DNA from: Sunxiuqinia dokdonensis
GTDB lineage: Bacteria > Bacteroidota > Bacteroidia > Bacteroidales > Prolixibacteraceae
NCBI RefSeq assembly: GCF_001270965.1
Contig: NZ_LGIA01000205.1
Span: 1 to 64,000 of the forward strand
Length of the DNA stretch: 64,000 nt
Direction: 5' to 3'
Positions 5,861 through 14,535 of the stretch are shown piece after piece (positions within the stretch are counted from its first letter, which is position 1; each line of letters opens with the position of its first letter). The position numbers were made by a program, and so were the translations under genes. The notes under the pieces were generated by a model, which had not been told where the DNA came from, ran no database searches, and saw nothing but the letters and a program-made list of their open reading frames with translations.

Positions 5861-8311
5861 ATGAAACGTTTAGGATTAATGCTGCTGATGCAGTGTTTGT
5901 TTGTGTATTCATTCGCACAGTTTTCGGTCAGCGGAAAAGTGACGGATGAATCGGGTGAAGAATTGGTTGGTGCCAACCTGGTTTTGTCGGGCAGCTACCG
6001 GGGCACGTCGACCAACGAAAATGGTGCTTTCCAGTTTCGGCATGTTAAAGCAGGAAATTACACTTTGAAAGTTTCCTACATGGGTTTCGAGAGTCGGAGT
6101 TTGAACCTGCAAGTCGATGGCGATACCGAGTTGGGCATTGAGCTGAAACCGCTGCACATCATGGCCGAGGAAGTGCTGGTTTCAGCCACACGGGCAGGCG
6201 ACAAAACGCCGGTAGCCAAAACAACGGTTGACCGGTCGACCATTGAAAGCCGGAATATGGGGCAGGATATTCCCTACCTGCTAACCATGACTCCCTCGTA
6301 TGTGGCCACGTCGGATGCCGGGGCTGGTATTGGATACACCAATTTCCGGATTCGCGGAACGGACCTGAACCGGATCAACGTGACGGTGAACGGAATCCCG
6401 ATGAACGACGCGGAGTCGCACGGAACCTGGTTTGTGGATATTCCCGACTTGGCCGGCTCGGTTGAGAACATCCAGGTGCAGCGCGGGGTGGGGACATCGA
6501 CCAACGGTGCCGCTGCTTTTGGAGCCACCATCAACCTGCAAACGTCGACGCTTAATTCGGAGGCTTACGCCGAGTACCGCACTTCGGCTGGTTCGTTTAA
6601 TACGCTGAAAAATTCGGTGGCGGCAGGCACCGGCTTGATCAACGACCACTTTACCTTCGATGTTCGATTGTCGAAAGTGAATTCCGATGGCTTTGTCGAT
6701 CGGGCTTCAGCCGATTTGAAATCCTTTTTTACCTCGGCTGGTTATTATTCTGAAAACACCATTCTGAAAGTGAATGTGTTTTCGGGTTTCGAAGAAACCT
6801 ACCAGGCATGGTATGGCGTTCCCTCAGTCCGGTTGGAAAATGACGCCGAAGGAATGCAACGCTACCTCGACCATTGGCTGTGGTCAGGATCAGCTCGTGA
6901 AAATGAAATTCGGTATGACGGATTAATCAATTCGGATTCGCGAACCTACAACTTCTACACTTACGAAAACGAAGTGGACCACTACCAGCAAGATCACTAC
7001 CAGTTACATTTCTCGCATCAGTTTAGTGATTATCTGAATTTGAATGCTGCCTTGCATTATACTTATGGTCGTGGCTACTACGAAAATTACAAGTATGACG
7101 AAGAGTATGCCGACTATCAGATGATTGCTCCTGACGGGATGGACGAAACGGACATGGTGGTTCGCAAATGGCTGGACAACGATTTTTACGGAACCACTTT
7201 TTCGCTGAATTACGATAAAAACAGATCTACTTTCACCTTTGGTGGTGGTTATAACACGTACGATGGTGATCATTTTGGACAAGTGATTTGGGCGCAATAC
7301 ATGGGCGAAAACGAAAAAGACCATGAGTGGTATCGCGGAACTGGTGTGAAAAAAGATTTTAATGCTTTTGGAAAGTACAATTACCAGCTTTCGGAAGCAG
7401 TGAGTTTGTATGCCGATTTGCAGTACCGGAACATCGATTATTCAATTGATGGCATTGACGATGATTTACGTGATTTGACGCAATCGCATCAGTTCAACTT
7501 TTTCAACCCCAAATTTGGAATCTTTTACCGACCAAACGATTCGCAGGAAGCTTACCTGAGCTTTGCCCGTGCCAACCGCGAGCCCAATCGCAGCAACTTT
7601 GTGGATGTTGATCCGGGAGATAGAATTCCGGTATCCGAAACCCTGAATGATTTTGAGGCAGGTTATACCTACCGGACATCCAACTTTTTGCTGGCTGCAA
7701 ACCTCTATTACATGGATTATAAAGATCAGCTGATTCAAACCGGCGAGTTGAATGATGTTGGTTCGTCGTTGATGATGAACGTGGATGAAAGTTACCGGGC
7801 TGGAATTGAACTAACTGGAGGTTTGAAATTGACACGTAGTTTGAGCTGGGATGCCAATGCCACCTTCAGTCAAAATAAAATCAAAAACTTTACCGAGTAT
7901 GTTGATAATTGGGACACCGGCGAACAGGATGCCTTTGAATTGGGTGAAACCGATCTGGCTTTTTCGCCCAATGTGATTGTTAACAGCCAATGGAAATTTG
8001 CTCCCGCCAAAGGTATTAACATCAGCTTGTTGTCCAGCTATGTGGGCGATCAGTACATCGACAACACGTCGAGCGACGATCGCAAGCTGGATGCCTGGTT
8101 TGTGAACAACCTGAAAGTGGAGTACGGCTGGAAGATATCCTTATTTGAGGAGGTGAAGCTGCACGTGATGGTGAATAACCTGTTTGATGCGGAATACGAA
8201 AGCAACGCCTGGGTGTATTCCTACCAGTTGGGGGGTGACCGTTACAAAATGGACGGCTATTATCCGCAGGCCGGAACACATTTCTTTGTCGGAATTGATT
8301 TCAAGTTTTAA
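5861..8311 (+). CDS. TonB-dependent receptor under TPP riboswitch control, probable thiamin uptake
   Basis: 816 residues. It has a signal peptide (1-20, ending SFAQ), a CarboxypepD-regulatory-like beta-sandwich (about 22-100), a TonB plug with FRIRGTDLNRINVTVNGIPM (about 162-181) and a 22-strand-type barrel ending in an aromatic residue (FKF). Such receptors move scarce ligands over the outer membrane with TonB-ExbBD energy. The TPP riboswitch just upstream indicates thiamin, its phosphates or a precursor as ligand; this is inference from regulation. No inner-membrane partner (PnuT or an ABC system) or thiamin kinase is adjacent, so the receptor is a stand-alone unit here. It is convergent with the carbonic anhydrase gene. 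Confidence 0.88.
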   Translation: MKRLGLMLLMQCLFVYSFAQFSVSGKVTDESGEELVGANLVLSGSYRGTSTNENGAFQFRHVKAGNYTLKVSYMGFESRSLNLQVDGDTELGIELKPLHIMAEEVLVSATRAGDKTPVAKTTVDRSTIESRNMGQDIPYLLTMTPSYVATSDAGAGIGYTNFRIRGTDLNRINVTVNGIPMNDAESHGTWFVDIPDLAGSVENIQVQRGVGTSTNGAAAFGATINLQTSTLNSEAYAEYRTSAGSFNTLKNSVAAGTGLINDHFTFDVRLSKVNSDGFVDRASADLKSFFTSAGYYSENTILKVNVFSGFEETYQAWYGVPSVRLENDAEGMQRYLDHWLWSGSARENEIRYDGLINSDSRTYNFYTYENEVDHYQQDHYQLHFSHQFSDYLNLNAALHYTYGRGYYENYKYDEEYADYQMIAPDGMDETDMVVRKWLDNDFYGTTFSLNYDKNRSTFTFGGGYNTYDGDHFGQVIWAQYMGENEKDHEWYRGTGVKKDFNAFGKYNYQLSEAVSLYADLQYRNIDYSIDGIDDDLRDLTQSHQFNFFNPKFGIFYRPNDSQEAYLSFARANREPNRSNFVDVDPGDRIPVSETLNDFEAGYTYRTSNFLLAANLYYMDYKDQLIQTGELNDVGSSLMMNVDESYRAGIELTGGLKLTRSLSWDANATFSQNKIKNFTEYVDNWDTGEQDAFELGETDLAFSPNVIVNSQWKFAPAKGINISLLSSYVGDQYIDNTSSDDRKLDAWFVNNLKVEYGWKISLFEEVKLHVMVNNLFDAEYESNAWVYSYQLGGDRYKMDGYYPQAGTHFFVGIDFKF

Positions 8312-8321
8312 ATTGACAGAT

Positions 8322-8352
8322 AATCCCCGGGCCGTTCCAGGTTCCGGGGGTT
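8322..8352. terminator. Shared hairpin terminator between convergent genes
   Basis: AATCCCCGG (8322-8330) pairs with CCGGGGGTT (8344-8352) with one G-T pair and is followed by TATT. It closes the TonB receptor on the plus strand and overlaps the stop codon of the carbonic anhydrase gene on the minus strand. The T-tract is weak. Confidence 0.5.
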
Positions 8353-8893
8353 ATTCAACTTCAATTTGAGCAAGGTTGTTATTGGCAACATTGTAGAAAA
8401 GCGGGGCAACCGTTACTTTGGGGTAGCGCCTGCGCAGCCGGCCGGCTTCAGCCACTAAAAAATCAACCGCATCGCCGATCTCAAAAAATGGCGAAAGATT
8501 TTCAAAATGCATTTGAGCCGTTTCGGCCTCCCATCCAGCATTGGCAGCCATTCCGCTGATAAATTTTTCCTTCCTGTTTTCGAGTTGAACCATTTCGCAG
8601 TTGGAGTGGCCAATTAACGCAATGTGCTGCACGCCACCAACCCCGATGGCGTAAGAAACCTGAAATTCGTGATAAAACAGGTTGGCTCCTCCCGAACGAA
8701 TGATGTAAGCAAAATTATCTGGCACCCACAGGTTTTTCCGGTTGTCCATGCACATGCCAATCAGCATTTTTGGATTTTCATGGGTGCTAAATGTCCTATT
8801 CAGATTCTGGTACTCCAGCAATAAACCGATGGGTGTGTTCCGATATTTAGGTAAAATATCCTCCTGCTCATTTACTTCAATCAGTCGTGTCAT
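8351..8893 (-). CDS. Beta-class carbonic anhydrase
   Basis: 180 residues. The zinc ligands and dyad of beta-carbonic anhydrases are present: CMDNR (48-52, giving Cys, Asp and Arg) and HSNC (96-99), with the linking segment IIRSGGAN. It should interconvert CO2 and bicarbonate in the cytoplasm, supplying bicarbonate to carboxylases or balancing pH. The protein is somewhat short but not truncated at either conserved end. It is transcribed alone, convergent with the riboswitch-controlled receptor. Confidence 0.85.
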   Translation of the reverse strand: MTRLIEVNEQEDILPKYRNTPIGLLLEYQNLNRTFSTHENPKMLIGMCMDNRKNLWVPDNFAYIIRSGGANLFYHEFQVSYAIGVGGVQHIALIGHSNCEMVQLENRKEKFISGMAANAGWEAETAQMHFENLSPFFEIGDAVDFLVAEAGRLRRRYPKVTVAPLFYNVANNNLAQIEVE

Positions 8894-8961
8894 TTTATCT
8901 TGCCAATTCGTTTTTTACTGCAACCAACGCAACTGCTAAAGGTTCAAAAAATCAATATAAA

Positions 8962-9072
8962 ATGATTTCCACTTACGCAACTATTTGTTCTGTTCTGGCT
9001 GTGATCATTGTCATTTTGGTCATTGATCGTCTTAATTCAACTAAAAGATCATCTCTAGTGACAATTGAATGA
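8962..9072 (+). CDS. Possible 36-residue single-pass membrane protein
   Basis: Starting at ATG 8962, the frame encodes MISTYATICSVLAVIIVILV and then a charged tail with DRLNSTKR. This is one clean hydrophobic helix of about 17 residues with a positive-inside tail, the layout of a bacterial small membrane protein. It lies alone between carbonic anhydrase and the SUI1 gene with no Shine-Dalgarno sequence. The frame stays open upstream to 8887 but the added residues are not convincing. It could be chance. Confidence 0.3.
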   Translation: MISTYATICSVLAVIIVILVIDRLNSTKRSSLVTIE

Positions 9073-9144
9073 CGTGGGGTAATTTTGCTGATATTCATCA
9101 AACAAAAGAATGGTGACTGGCCGTACCTCCTTGAATTTTCTTGT

Positions 9145-9152
9145 TACTTTTG
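9145..9152 (+). promoter_or_regulatory. -7 promoter box TACTTTTG before the SUI1-family gene
   Basis: TACTTTTG matches TAnnTTTG exactly, 28 nt before the ATG at 9181. No clear -33 element is seen. Confidence 0.4.
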
Positions 9153-9180
9153 AGGGTTTGAACGGATAAAGGAAACGATT

Positions 9181-9525
9181 ATGGCAAAAGATTGGAAAGA
9201 AAGGTTAGGCGTGGTTTATTCTACTAATCCTGATTTTGGTTACGAGAAAGCCGAAGCTGCTGATCAGGAAACCCTGCCGCCGAACAAGCAGGATTTGCGC
9301 GTGAGTTTGGACAAAAAGAACCGGAAAGGGAAAGCCGTGACGCTGGTGACTGGTTTTGTTGGAACAGACGATAACCTGAAAGCGCTGGGCAAACTGTTGA
9401 AGTCGAAATGCGGGGTAGGCGGATCTGCCAAAGATGGCGAAGTGATGATTCAGGGCGATTTTCGCGATAAAGTCATGCAGATTCTTCAAGCGGAAGGCTA
9501 TAAGGCCAAGCGGTCGGGAGGTTGA
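9181..9525 (+). CDS. yciH: SUI1/YciH-family translation initiation factor
   Basis: 114 residues. The C-terminal two thirds (about 38-108) match the SUI1/eIF1 fold, with KKNRKGKAVTLVTGF, then CGVGGSAKDGEVMIQGD and a final helix. The N-terminal 35 residues are a flexible leader. In bacteria such proteins bind the small ribosomal subunit and may sharpen start-codon choice, but their role is not settled. It is cytoplasmic. The mazG gene follows 84 bp downstream with its own -7 box, so the two are probably separate units. Confidence 0.88.
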   Translation: MAKDWKERLGVVYSTNPDFGYEKAEAADQETLPPNKQDLRVSLDKKNRKGKAVTLVTGFVGTDDNLKALGKLLKSKCGVGGSAKDGEVMIQGDFRDKVMQILQAEGYKAKRSGG

Positions 9526-9574
9526 TCCGCGGTTTTCTTTGACGAGCTTTTCTCTTCGCTTTCAGGAAAGATTG

Positions 9575-9582
9575 TAATTTTG
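9575..9582 (+). promoter_or_regulatory. -7 promoter box TAATTTTG before mazG
   Basis: TAATTTTG fits TAnnTTTG, 27 nt before the ATG at 9610, the same spacing as at the preceding gene. Confidence 0.4.
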
Positions 9583-9609
9583 CCCAATTCAAACTAAAAC
9601 ACCGTATTG

Positions 9610-10386
9610 ATGAAAGATAAATTGGAAGCTTTTGGAAAACTATTACAAATTATGGATGAACTACGCGAGCAGTGCCCCTGGGACAGGGAGCAGACTTTTG
9701 AGTCGTTGCGCAGGCTCACCATCGAAGAAACCTATGAACTGGGCGATGCCATTTTGCAGGCCGATCTTCAGGAAATTAAAAAGGAGCTGGGCGATTTGCT
9801 GCTGCACATTGTGTTTTATGCCAAGATTGGTTCAGAACAAAAGGCTTTCGACATGACGGATGTGATCAACAGTTTGAACGAAAAACTGATTTACCGGCAT
9901 CCGCATATTTATGGCGAGGTGGATGTGAACAATGCCCGCGAAGTGGAGCAAAACTGGGAAGCCTTGAAACTGAAGGAAAAAGGCCGGAAAAAGAAAACGG
10001 TGCTGGAAGGTGTTCCTGCTTCATTGCCGGCTTTGGTTAAGGCGAACCGCATCCAGGAGAAAGCCAGCGGTGTGGGTTTCGATTGGGAACATCCGGACCA
10101 GGTGTGGGACAAAGTGAAGGAAGAGGTCAGTGAGTTGCAGCACGAGTTAACGGAAAACAACCGTGATAAAATTGAAGCTGAATTTGGCGACTTGTTTTTT
10201 GCGATGGTCAACGCCGCCCGGTTATATGGAGTCGATCCGGAAGCGGCACTGGAACGCACCAACCTGAAGTTTATCAAACGTTTTAATTACCTCGAAAGCC
10301 AAACCCTAAAAAAAGGGAAAGACCTGAAAAATATGCCCCTATCCGAAATGGATCGTTATTGGGAGGAAGCGAAAAGGATGGAATAG
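9610..10386 (+). CDS. mazG: Nucleoside triphosphate pyrophosphohydrolase MazG
   Basis: About 258 residues from the ATG at 9610 (a TTG lies one codon earlier). Two MazG all-alpha domains are seen. The N-terminal one (about 25-100) has CPWDREQTFESLRR, EETYE and KKELGDLLLH; the C-terminal one (about 160-235) has EEVSEL and EAEFGDLFFAMVN. The Glu/Asp residues bind Mg. The enzyme hydrolyses NTPs or dNTPs to monophosphate and pyrophosphate and cleans the nucleotide pool. Length and two-domain layout match full-length bacterial MazG. It is convergent with the DUF2007 gene, with stop codons only 2 bp apart. Confidence 0.93.
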   Translation: MKDKLEAFGKLLQIMDELREQCPWDREQTFESLRRLTIEETYELGDAILQADLQEIKKELGDLLLHIVFYAKIGSEQKAFDMTDVINSLNEKLIYRHPHIYGEVDVNNAREVEQNWEALKLKEKGRKKKTVLEGVPASLPALVKANRIQEKASGVGFDWEHPDQVWDKVKEEVSELQHELTENNRDKIEAEFGDLFFAMVNAARLYGVDPEAALERTNLKFIKRFNYLESQTLKKGKDLKNMPLSEMDRYWEEAKRME

Positions 10387-10388
10387 AT

Positions 10389-10616
10389 TTATTCCTGAAA
10401 CTCATTCAGAACAGGTTCGGCCAAACTCAGGTCTCCTTCGCGAATGTAAAGGTCAACGCCGGTTGGGGTACTGCCGGCAAATCCGGCTGCAATGCCCGAC
10501 TGAAAATCATTTTGAATAATGGCCGAAATGCCTGTTTCTTCCAGTTTGGCTTTTAGTAAAATAACCGAAACTTCACTTCCGGAAAAGACACGGATCAGAT
10601 TTTCTTCGCTTTTCAT
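10389..10616 (-). CDS. DUF2007 domain protein
   Basis: 75 residues when started at the ATG at 10616; a longer frame reaches 10667 but its extra residues lie outside the domain. The sequence ENLIRVFSGSEVSVILLKAK leads into a small alpha-beta fold, ending VDLYIREGDLSLAEPVLNEF. This fits DUF2007, often annotated as a putative signal-transducing protein related to PII-like folds. No ligand is known. It is cytoplasmic and transcribed alone. Confidence 0.7.
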   Translation of the reverse strand: MKSEENLIRVFSGSEVSVILLKAKLEETGISAIIQNDFQSGIAAGFAGSTPTGVDLYIREGDLSLAEPVLNEFQE

Positions 10617-10829
10617 TGTATGGTAGTTTTTTAAAAGTGGGTTTTTAACAGAGTCCAATTTAGTCAAATTTCATGGCTGAACATTCGTTCCGACGGACTT
10701 TTTTTAAGGTCAAAAAAAGAGGGAGTCCAAGCTACCACCCCCTTTTGCTGAATAATCAGAAAAAGCAGACTCTTTCACGGTAACCTGATCCTCCCTCAAC
10801 CTTTGTAAAGGAATCTAGTTATAAAGCAC

Positions 10830-11786
10830 TTATAAGTCAGCTAAGATAGAAAGATCGATATTGAGATTAACTTGACTGTTGGCTTCAACACTAACGTTGT
10901 TGAGCAGCAAACCACTGATTGAGCTTGATGCCTGAACCATGCCGGTAAAAGCAATTTGCCCGTTGGCATCTTCCTCGTACGAAGCGACATGAACTTCATA
11001 TTCGCCTTCTTCAAGGAAGGAAAGCTTGTAGCTGCCATCGGTTGCAACTTTGGCACTTGTTTCGGCATTGGCGAACATCACCTGGCTATTGCCTTGTCCT
11101 TGCGTTTCGGTTTCTGCATCGAAACTTCCTTTTTTGTAGGCATAGATTACCAGTTCGCCTTCCGCTTCGGTGTGGTTATTTATTTCGCCGTTAATTGCAC
11201 CACACTCATCTTCCTGGACGATGCGCAGCGAGTTGGTTAATTCGGCACTGGTTACAAATTTGTATTCACTGTCGCCGCCGTCTTCATTGCGGACGATGGC
11301 TTTGCGCAGGTCAAAGTCAATGACCAGGTCTGTCATGCCATTGGCTTCCACCTGAAATGGCTTGTTGAAGGTCACTTCGGTTGTGCTGCTGCTTGCTGCC
11401 TCCAGGGCATGCTTATTATCATCGTCGGTCAGCACGTAGCAGCCGGGCGAATTTCCTTCGGCATCATTTTCGTAGTCGAGCACCAGGCTCACGCTGTTGT
11501 ATGATTCTGCTTCGAGCGTTTCGTTCACCAAAAGTTTGGTGTTGCCATTTTGATAGGCCGAAATTTCTATGGTTTGCGCGGTGAAACCTTCCACCACTTG
11601 CCCGTCAATTTTTACTTCGGAAATGGTAACGAATGTTCCCTGAATATTGGCATCATCCGAAGGTGCATCGGTCACTTTTACATTGAGTTCGCCATGCTGC
11701 TTTTCCACATCATCATCATCCGAACAACTGATTGCAACCATCGAGAAAATAAATAGTACGAGTAAAATTGAAATTTTTGTTTTCAT
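10830..11786 (-). CDS. DUF4382 domain lipoprotein
   Basis: 318 residues. The signal peptide has lipobox VAISC (Cys21) followed by SDDDD, typical of Bacteroidota surface-directed lipoproteins. Residues about 33-180 form a DUF4382 domain, starting GELNVKVTDAPSDDA and holding the internal VVIDFDLRKAIV-like strand. The C-terminal part (about 195-315) looks like a carboxypeptidase-regulatory-like beta-sandwich (GEINNHTEAEG to GSYKLSFLEEGEYEVHV). It is strongly acidic. The function is unknown; such proteins are thought to act at the cell surface. Confidence 0.82.
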   Translation of the reverse strand: MKTKISILLVLFIFSMVAISCSDDDDVEKQHGELNVKVTDAPSDDANIQGTFVTISEVKIDGQVVEGFTAQTIEISAYQNGNTKLLVNETLEAESYNSVSLVLDYENDAEGNSPGCYVLTDDDNKHALEAASSSTTEVTFNKPFQVEANGMTDLVIDFDLRKAIVRNEDGGDSEYKFVTSAELTNSLRIVQEDECGAINGEINNHTEAEGELVIYAYKKGSFDAETETQGQGNSQVMFANAETSAKVATDGSYKLSFLEEGEYEVHVASYEEDANGQIAFTGMVQASSSISGLLLNNVSVEANSQVNLNIDLSILADL

Positions 11787-12151
11787 CTTTTCTAAGTTTT
11801 AGAATTGAGTTTAACACTTTCGTTTCTTCATGTAATTTTTCTCACTTCACATGTGTAACCGGTGATTTAGGTGTCCCTAACAAATAAAATTTTCACATGT
11901 TCAATAAATCTTTCGATTTTAAAGAATCGATAAAGGGGGAGACGCAATGGCTGTGCCAAACGTATTTGATTCTACAACATGCAGTTTGTCAGGCGGGTGG
12001 TGAGTTGCCAGATCAATTTTGATTATCAATATGAATCCGTAATTTTCAAATTGAGACTATTTCGTCTGATTTGTGAATATTCTGAATTCGTTGATTGGTG
12101 AGTGGGGGAGAAGTGGAGATTTTAGCGGGATGGAATTGAGGGAGCAAAATG
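11787..12151. other. Intergenic stretch upstream of the DUF4382 gene
   Basis: About 365 bases with no gene I can support. It is mixed AT-rich sequence that must carry the promoter of the minus-strand DUF4382 gene. I see no riboswitch, tRNA or strong repeat. Confidence 0.5.
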
Positions 12152-12176
12152 AAAGGAGGCTGTCGGGCCTCCTTTT
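12152..12176. terminator. Hairpin terminator after the CDGSH gene
   Basis: AAAGGAGGC (12152-12160) and GCCTCCTTTT (12167-12176) form a 9-bp stem around 6 nt. It stands 22 bp beyond the stop codon of the minus-strand CDGSH gene. Confidence 0.65.
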
Positions 12177-12197
12177 ATCTTGTTGGTTTTGATGATC

Positions 12198-12437
12198 TTA
12201 AAGTTTGTTGTGCGATCCGTCACAAAATGGCGGGTTGTCGGTTTGTTTGCACCGGCACCAAAATACCGATTGCACTTCTTCAATCTTCACCTCTTTGGGT
12301 GTAAATTCGGTGCCTTTGTGCGATCCGTCGCAAAATGGCTGGTTGTTGCTTCTGCCACAAGCACACCAGAAGTAGGTGCCGGGCTGCATTTCCATCATCA
12401 ATGGACTTTTCTCTGCTACTTTTCCTTTCTTCATCAT
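12198..12437 (-). CDS. Double CDGSH iron-sulfur protein
   Basis: 79 residues with two CDGSH motifs, each a C-x-C-x8-C-x3-H ligand set: Cys25, Cys27, Cys36, His40 and Cys61, Cys63, Cys72, His76. Each set should bind a [2Fe-2S] cluster with 3-Cys 1-His ligation, as in the mitoNEET family and tandem bacterial types. It is probably a soluble electron-transfer or cluster-sensing protein. Unlike mitoNEET it has no membrane anchor. It lies just downstream of the exported propeller gene on the same strand (52 bp gap) and could be co-transcribed with it. Confidence 0.9.
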   Translation of the reverse strand: MMKKGKVAEKSPLMMEMQPGTYFWCACGRSNNQPFCDGSHKGTEFTPKEVKIEEVQSVFWCRCKQTDNPPFCDGSHNKL

Positions 12438-12489
12438 TTTTGGTTTTTCGATTATTTATTGCTGAAATGAAATGTTCGCAGACAAGTTA

Positions 12490-13320
12490 TCACTTTTCAA
12501 TTCGATAAGCAACTACCTGGTTATCGAAGAAAGTAGGAACTAAGAGCAGGTCGAGTTCTTTGGCGAAGAAGACATCGGCCGTGTTGATTTCTTCTTCGGT
12601 CGAGTCCCACATTTTTGTCATTTCACCGTCTTCGAGGTAAAAAATTCGCCCGGCCCAGTTCGAAAACACGAAGTTGCCGTCGTTGTCTTTTTCAAGGCCA
12701 TCAATTCCTTGGCAGCCGCTTTGCATCTCGGTCATTTCTTTTGTTTTTACATCGGCCACATGAATTTTGTCTGATCCAATGTAGAGTTTTCCTTTTTCGG
12801 TATACAGTCCGTTGATGCCTTGAAACTGGTCACTTTCTTTCCAAACTTCAAATTTTCCGTTGGTCAGGGCGTGCACCTTATTGGTTCGGCTGTCGGTGAC
12901 GAAGATTGTACCGTTGCTGCAGGCCGCCACATCATTCAAAAAGATGGAGCCTGGCGCTGGGTAGCGGTTGGCGATTTGACCATCGCTCAGCTTAATTTCA
13001 ACCAGCTCATCTACATCCGATACGTACAATTTGCCGTCGTAAACAGCCATGCCTTTGGGAGCGCTCAGGCCCGTTGCCCATTTCATCTCTTTCACCGTTC
13101 CGTCGGTGTTCAGCAGGGTGATAAAGCCATTGCCATCTTTTTCTGAAGGATTGTCATTGATGTTGGCCACAAAGATCACATCAAGGTCGGCGTCGTAATA
13201 GACTGACTCGGGCGTTTTCATGTTTGGTCCGGTACGCCAAACTTCAACCAGTTTTTGACTGTAGCTGCTGATTGAAAAAAATAGAATAAATACAGCGATA
13301 AATGTTTTTTTTGGATTCAT
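12490..13320 (-). CDS. Exported SMP-30/gluconolactonase-like beta-propeller protein
   Basis: 276 residues with a signal peptide (1-21, ending SISSYSQ), so exported to the periplasm or beyond. The rest is a repeated-strand propeller with blades such as APKGMAVYDGKLYVSD, NDVAACSNGTIFVTDS, GINGLYTEKGKLYIGS and IDGLEKDNDGNFVFSNW. It resembles the SMP-30/strictosidine synthase-like six-bladed group. The acidic residues that could bind a divalent metal (for example Asn-Asp before VAACSNG) are present. The substrate is unknown. A lactonase and a sugar dehydrogenase lie nearby on the other strand. Confidence 0.72.
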   Translation of the reverse strand: MNPKKTFIAVFILFFSISSYSQKLVEVWRTGPNMKTPESVYYDADLDVIFVANINDNPSEKDGNGFITLLNTDGTVKEMKWATGLSAPKGMAVYDGKLYVSDVDELVEIKLSDGQIANRYPAPGSIFLNDVAACSNGTIFVTDSRTNKVHALTNGKFEVWKESDQFQGINGLYTEKGKLYIGSDKIHVADVKTKEMTEMQSGCQGIDGLEKDNDGNFVFSNWAGRIFYLEDGEMTKMWDSTEEEINTADVFFAKELDLLLVPTFFDNQVVAYRIEK

Positions 13321-13397
13321 TTCCTTTATTTTTAGGTTTCATTCTAATCCATTTAACAAGAGACTAACCTTTTGGTTTGGTTCCGAAAATCTGACAT

Positions 13398-14522
13398 ATG
13401 AAAAAAACAGATCTGTTCATTCCGTTGATAACCATTTTATTGGTTTCGTGCAGTCCCAAAAAAGAAACCTTACTGTATGTTGGAACCTACACCGAGAATG
13501 AAAGCGAAGGAATTTACACTTACCAGTTTGACCAGGAAACCGGCGAGCTGGCCTTGAAACTGGTAACGCCAAATAAGGAAAATCCGTCGTTTCTCACCAC
13601 TTCGCCCGATCGTAAGTACCTGTATGCGGTGTCGGAGGTTACTGAAAGCCCGGGCATGGACAGTGGCTCGGTAACGGCCTACCGGATAACGGCCTCGGGC
13701 GCCCTCGAAAAAATCAACCAAAAGGCTACAAAGGGCTATCATCCTTGTCATGTGGAGGTGTCGCCTGATGGTAATTTTGTGGTTGCTTCAAATTACAGCA
13801 GCGGCACCCTTAGTTTTTATCGGGTGGACCAAGATGGCGGGCTGAGCGATTCCTTTCAGCAGATCCAGCATGAAGGAACGGGGCCAGACACCATCCGTCA
13901 AAAGCAGCCCCACGCGCATTCGGCTTTGTTCGACGCTTCGGGCGAATGGCTTGTCTCGGCTGATTTGGGCAACGATAAACTCGAATTCTACCAGTACAAC
14001 GAAGCTACCGCTCAGTTTCAGGAAGCGGAGAAACCTTTCGTTGCTATGGAGCCCGGCGCCGGACCGCGTCACTTCACCTTTTCGCCCGACGGGCAGTTTA
14101 TTTATGTGATGAATGAGCTGAATTCGACGGTGAGCGTGCTGAAAAAGCAAGGCGAACATTTTGAGTTGCAGGAGAGCGTTTCGGCCTTGCCTGCGGGCTT
14201 TGCGGGCGACAGCTATGGTGCGGATATTCACTTGAGTGCCGATGGCCGCTTTGTGTACAGCTCGAACCGGGGACACAACTCCATCGCCGTGTTTGGCCGC
14301 GAGCCCGATGGCAGCATTCGTCTGATTGAAACCGTTTCGGTGGAGGGCGAATGGCCCCGCAACTTCGCCCTGACGCCCAATGGCAGCTTCCTTTTGGTGG
14401 CCAACCAGCACAGCAACAACGTGACCGTGTTCCGCGTTGATCCGCAGGCAGGAACCCTGTCCTATACCGGCAAAAGTGTGGACATTCCCAATCCGGTTTG
14501 CCTTCAGTTTCTTAGCCGCTGA
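13398..14522 (+). CDS. Lactonase-family seven-bladed propeller lipoprotein (6-phosphogluconolactonase-like)
   Basis: 374 residues. The signal peptide has lipobox LLVSC (Cys18), so the protein is anchored in an envelope membrane. The family features follow: YVGTYTENESEGIYTY near the N-terminus, SPDRKYLYAVSE, PCHVEVSPDGNFVVASNYSSG, PRHFTFSPDGQFIYVMNE and the closing blade GEWPRNFALTPNG. The family (Pgl/YbhE type) hydrolyses sugar lactones. The envelope location argues against cytoplasmic 6-phosphogluconolactone and for a periplasmic lactone. A 15-unit minisatellite starts 13 bp after its stop. Confidence 0.83.
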   Translation: MKKTDLFIPLITILLVSCSPKKETLLYVGTYTENESEGIYTYQFDQETGELALKLVTPNKENPSFLTTSPDRKYLYAVSEVTESPGMDSGSVTAYRITASGALEKINQKATKGYHPCHVEVSPDGNFVVASNYSSGTLSFYRVDQDGGLSDSFQQIQHEGTGPDTIRQKQPHAHSALFDASGEWLVSADLGNDKLEFYQYNEATAQFQEAEKPFVAMEPGAGPRHFTFSPDGQFIYVMNELNSTVSVLKKQGEHFELQESVSALPAGFAGDSYGADIHLSADGRFVYSSNRGHNSIAVFGREPDGSIRLIETVSVEGEWPRNFALTPNGSFLLVANQHSNNVTVFRVDPQAGTLSYTGKSVDIPNPVCLQFLSR

Positions 14523-14535
14523 TCCCAATTCCCTA

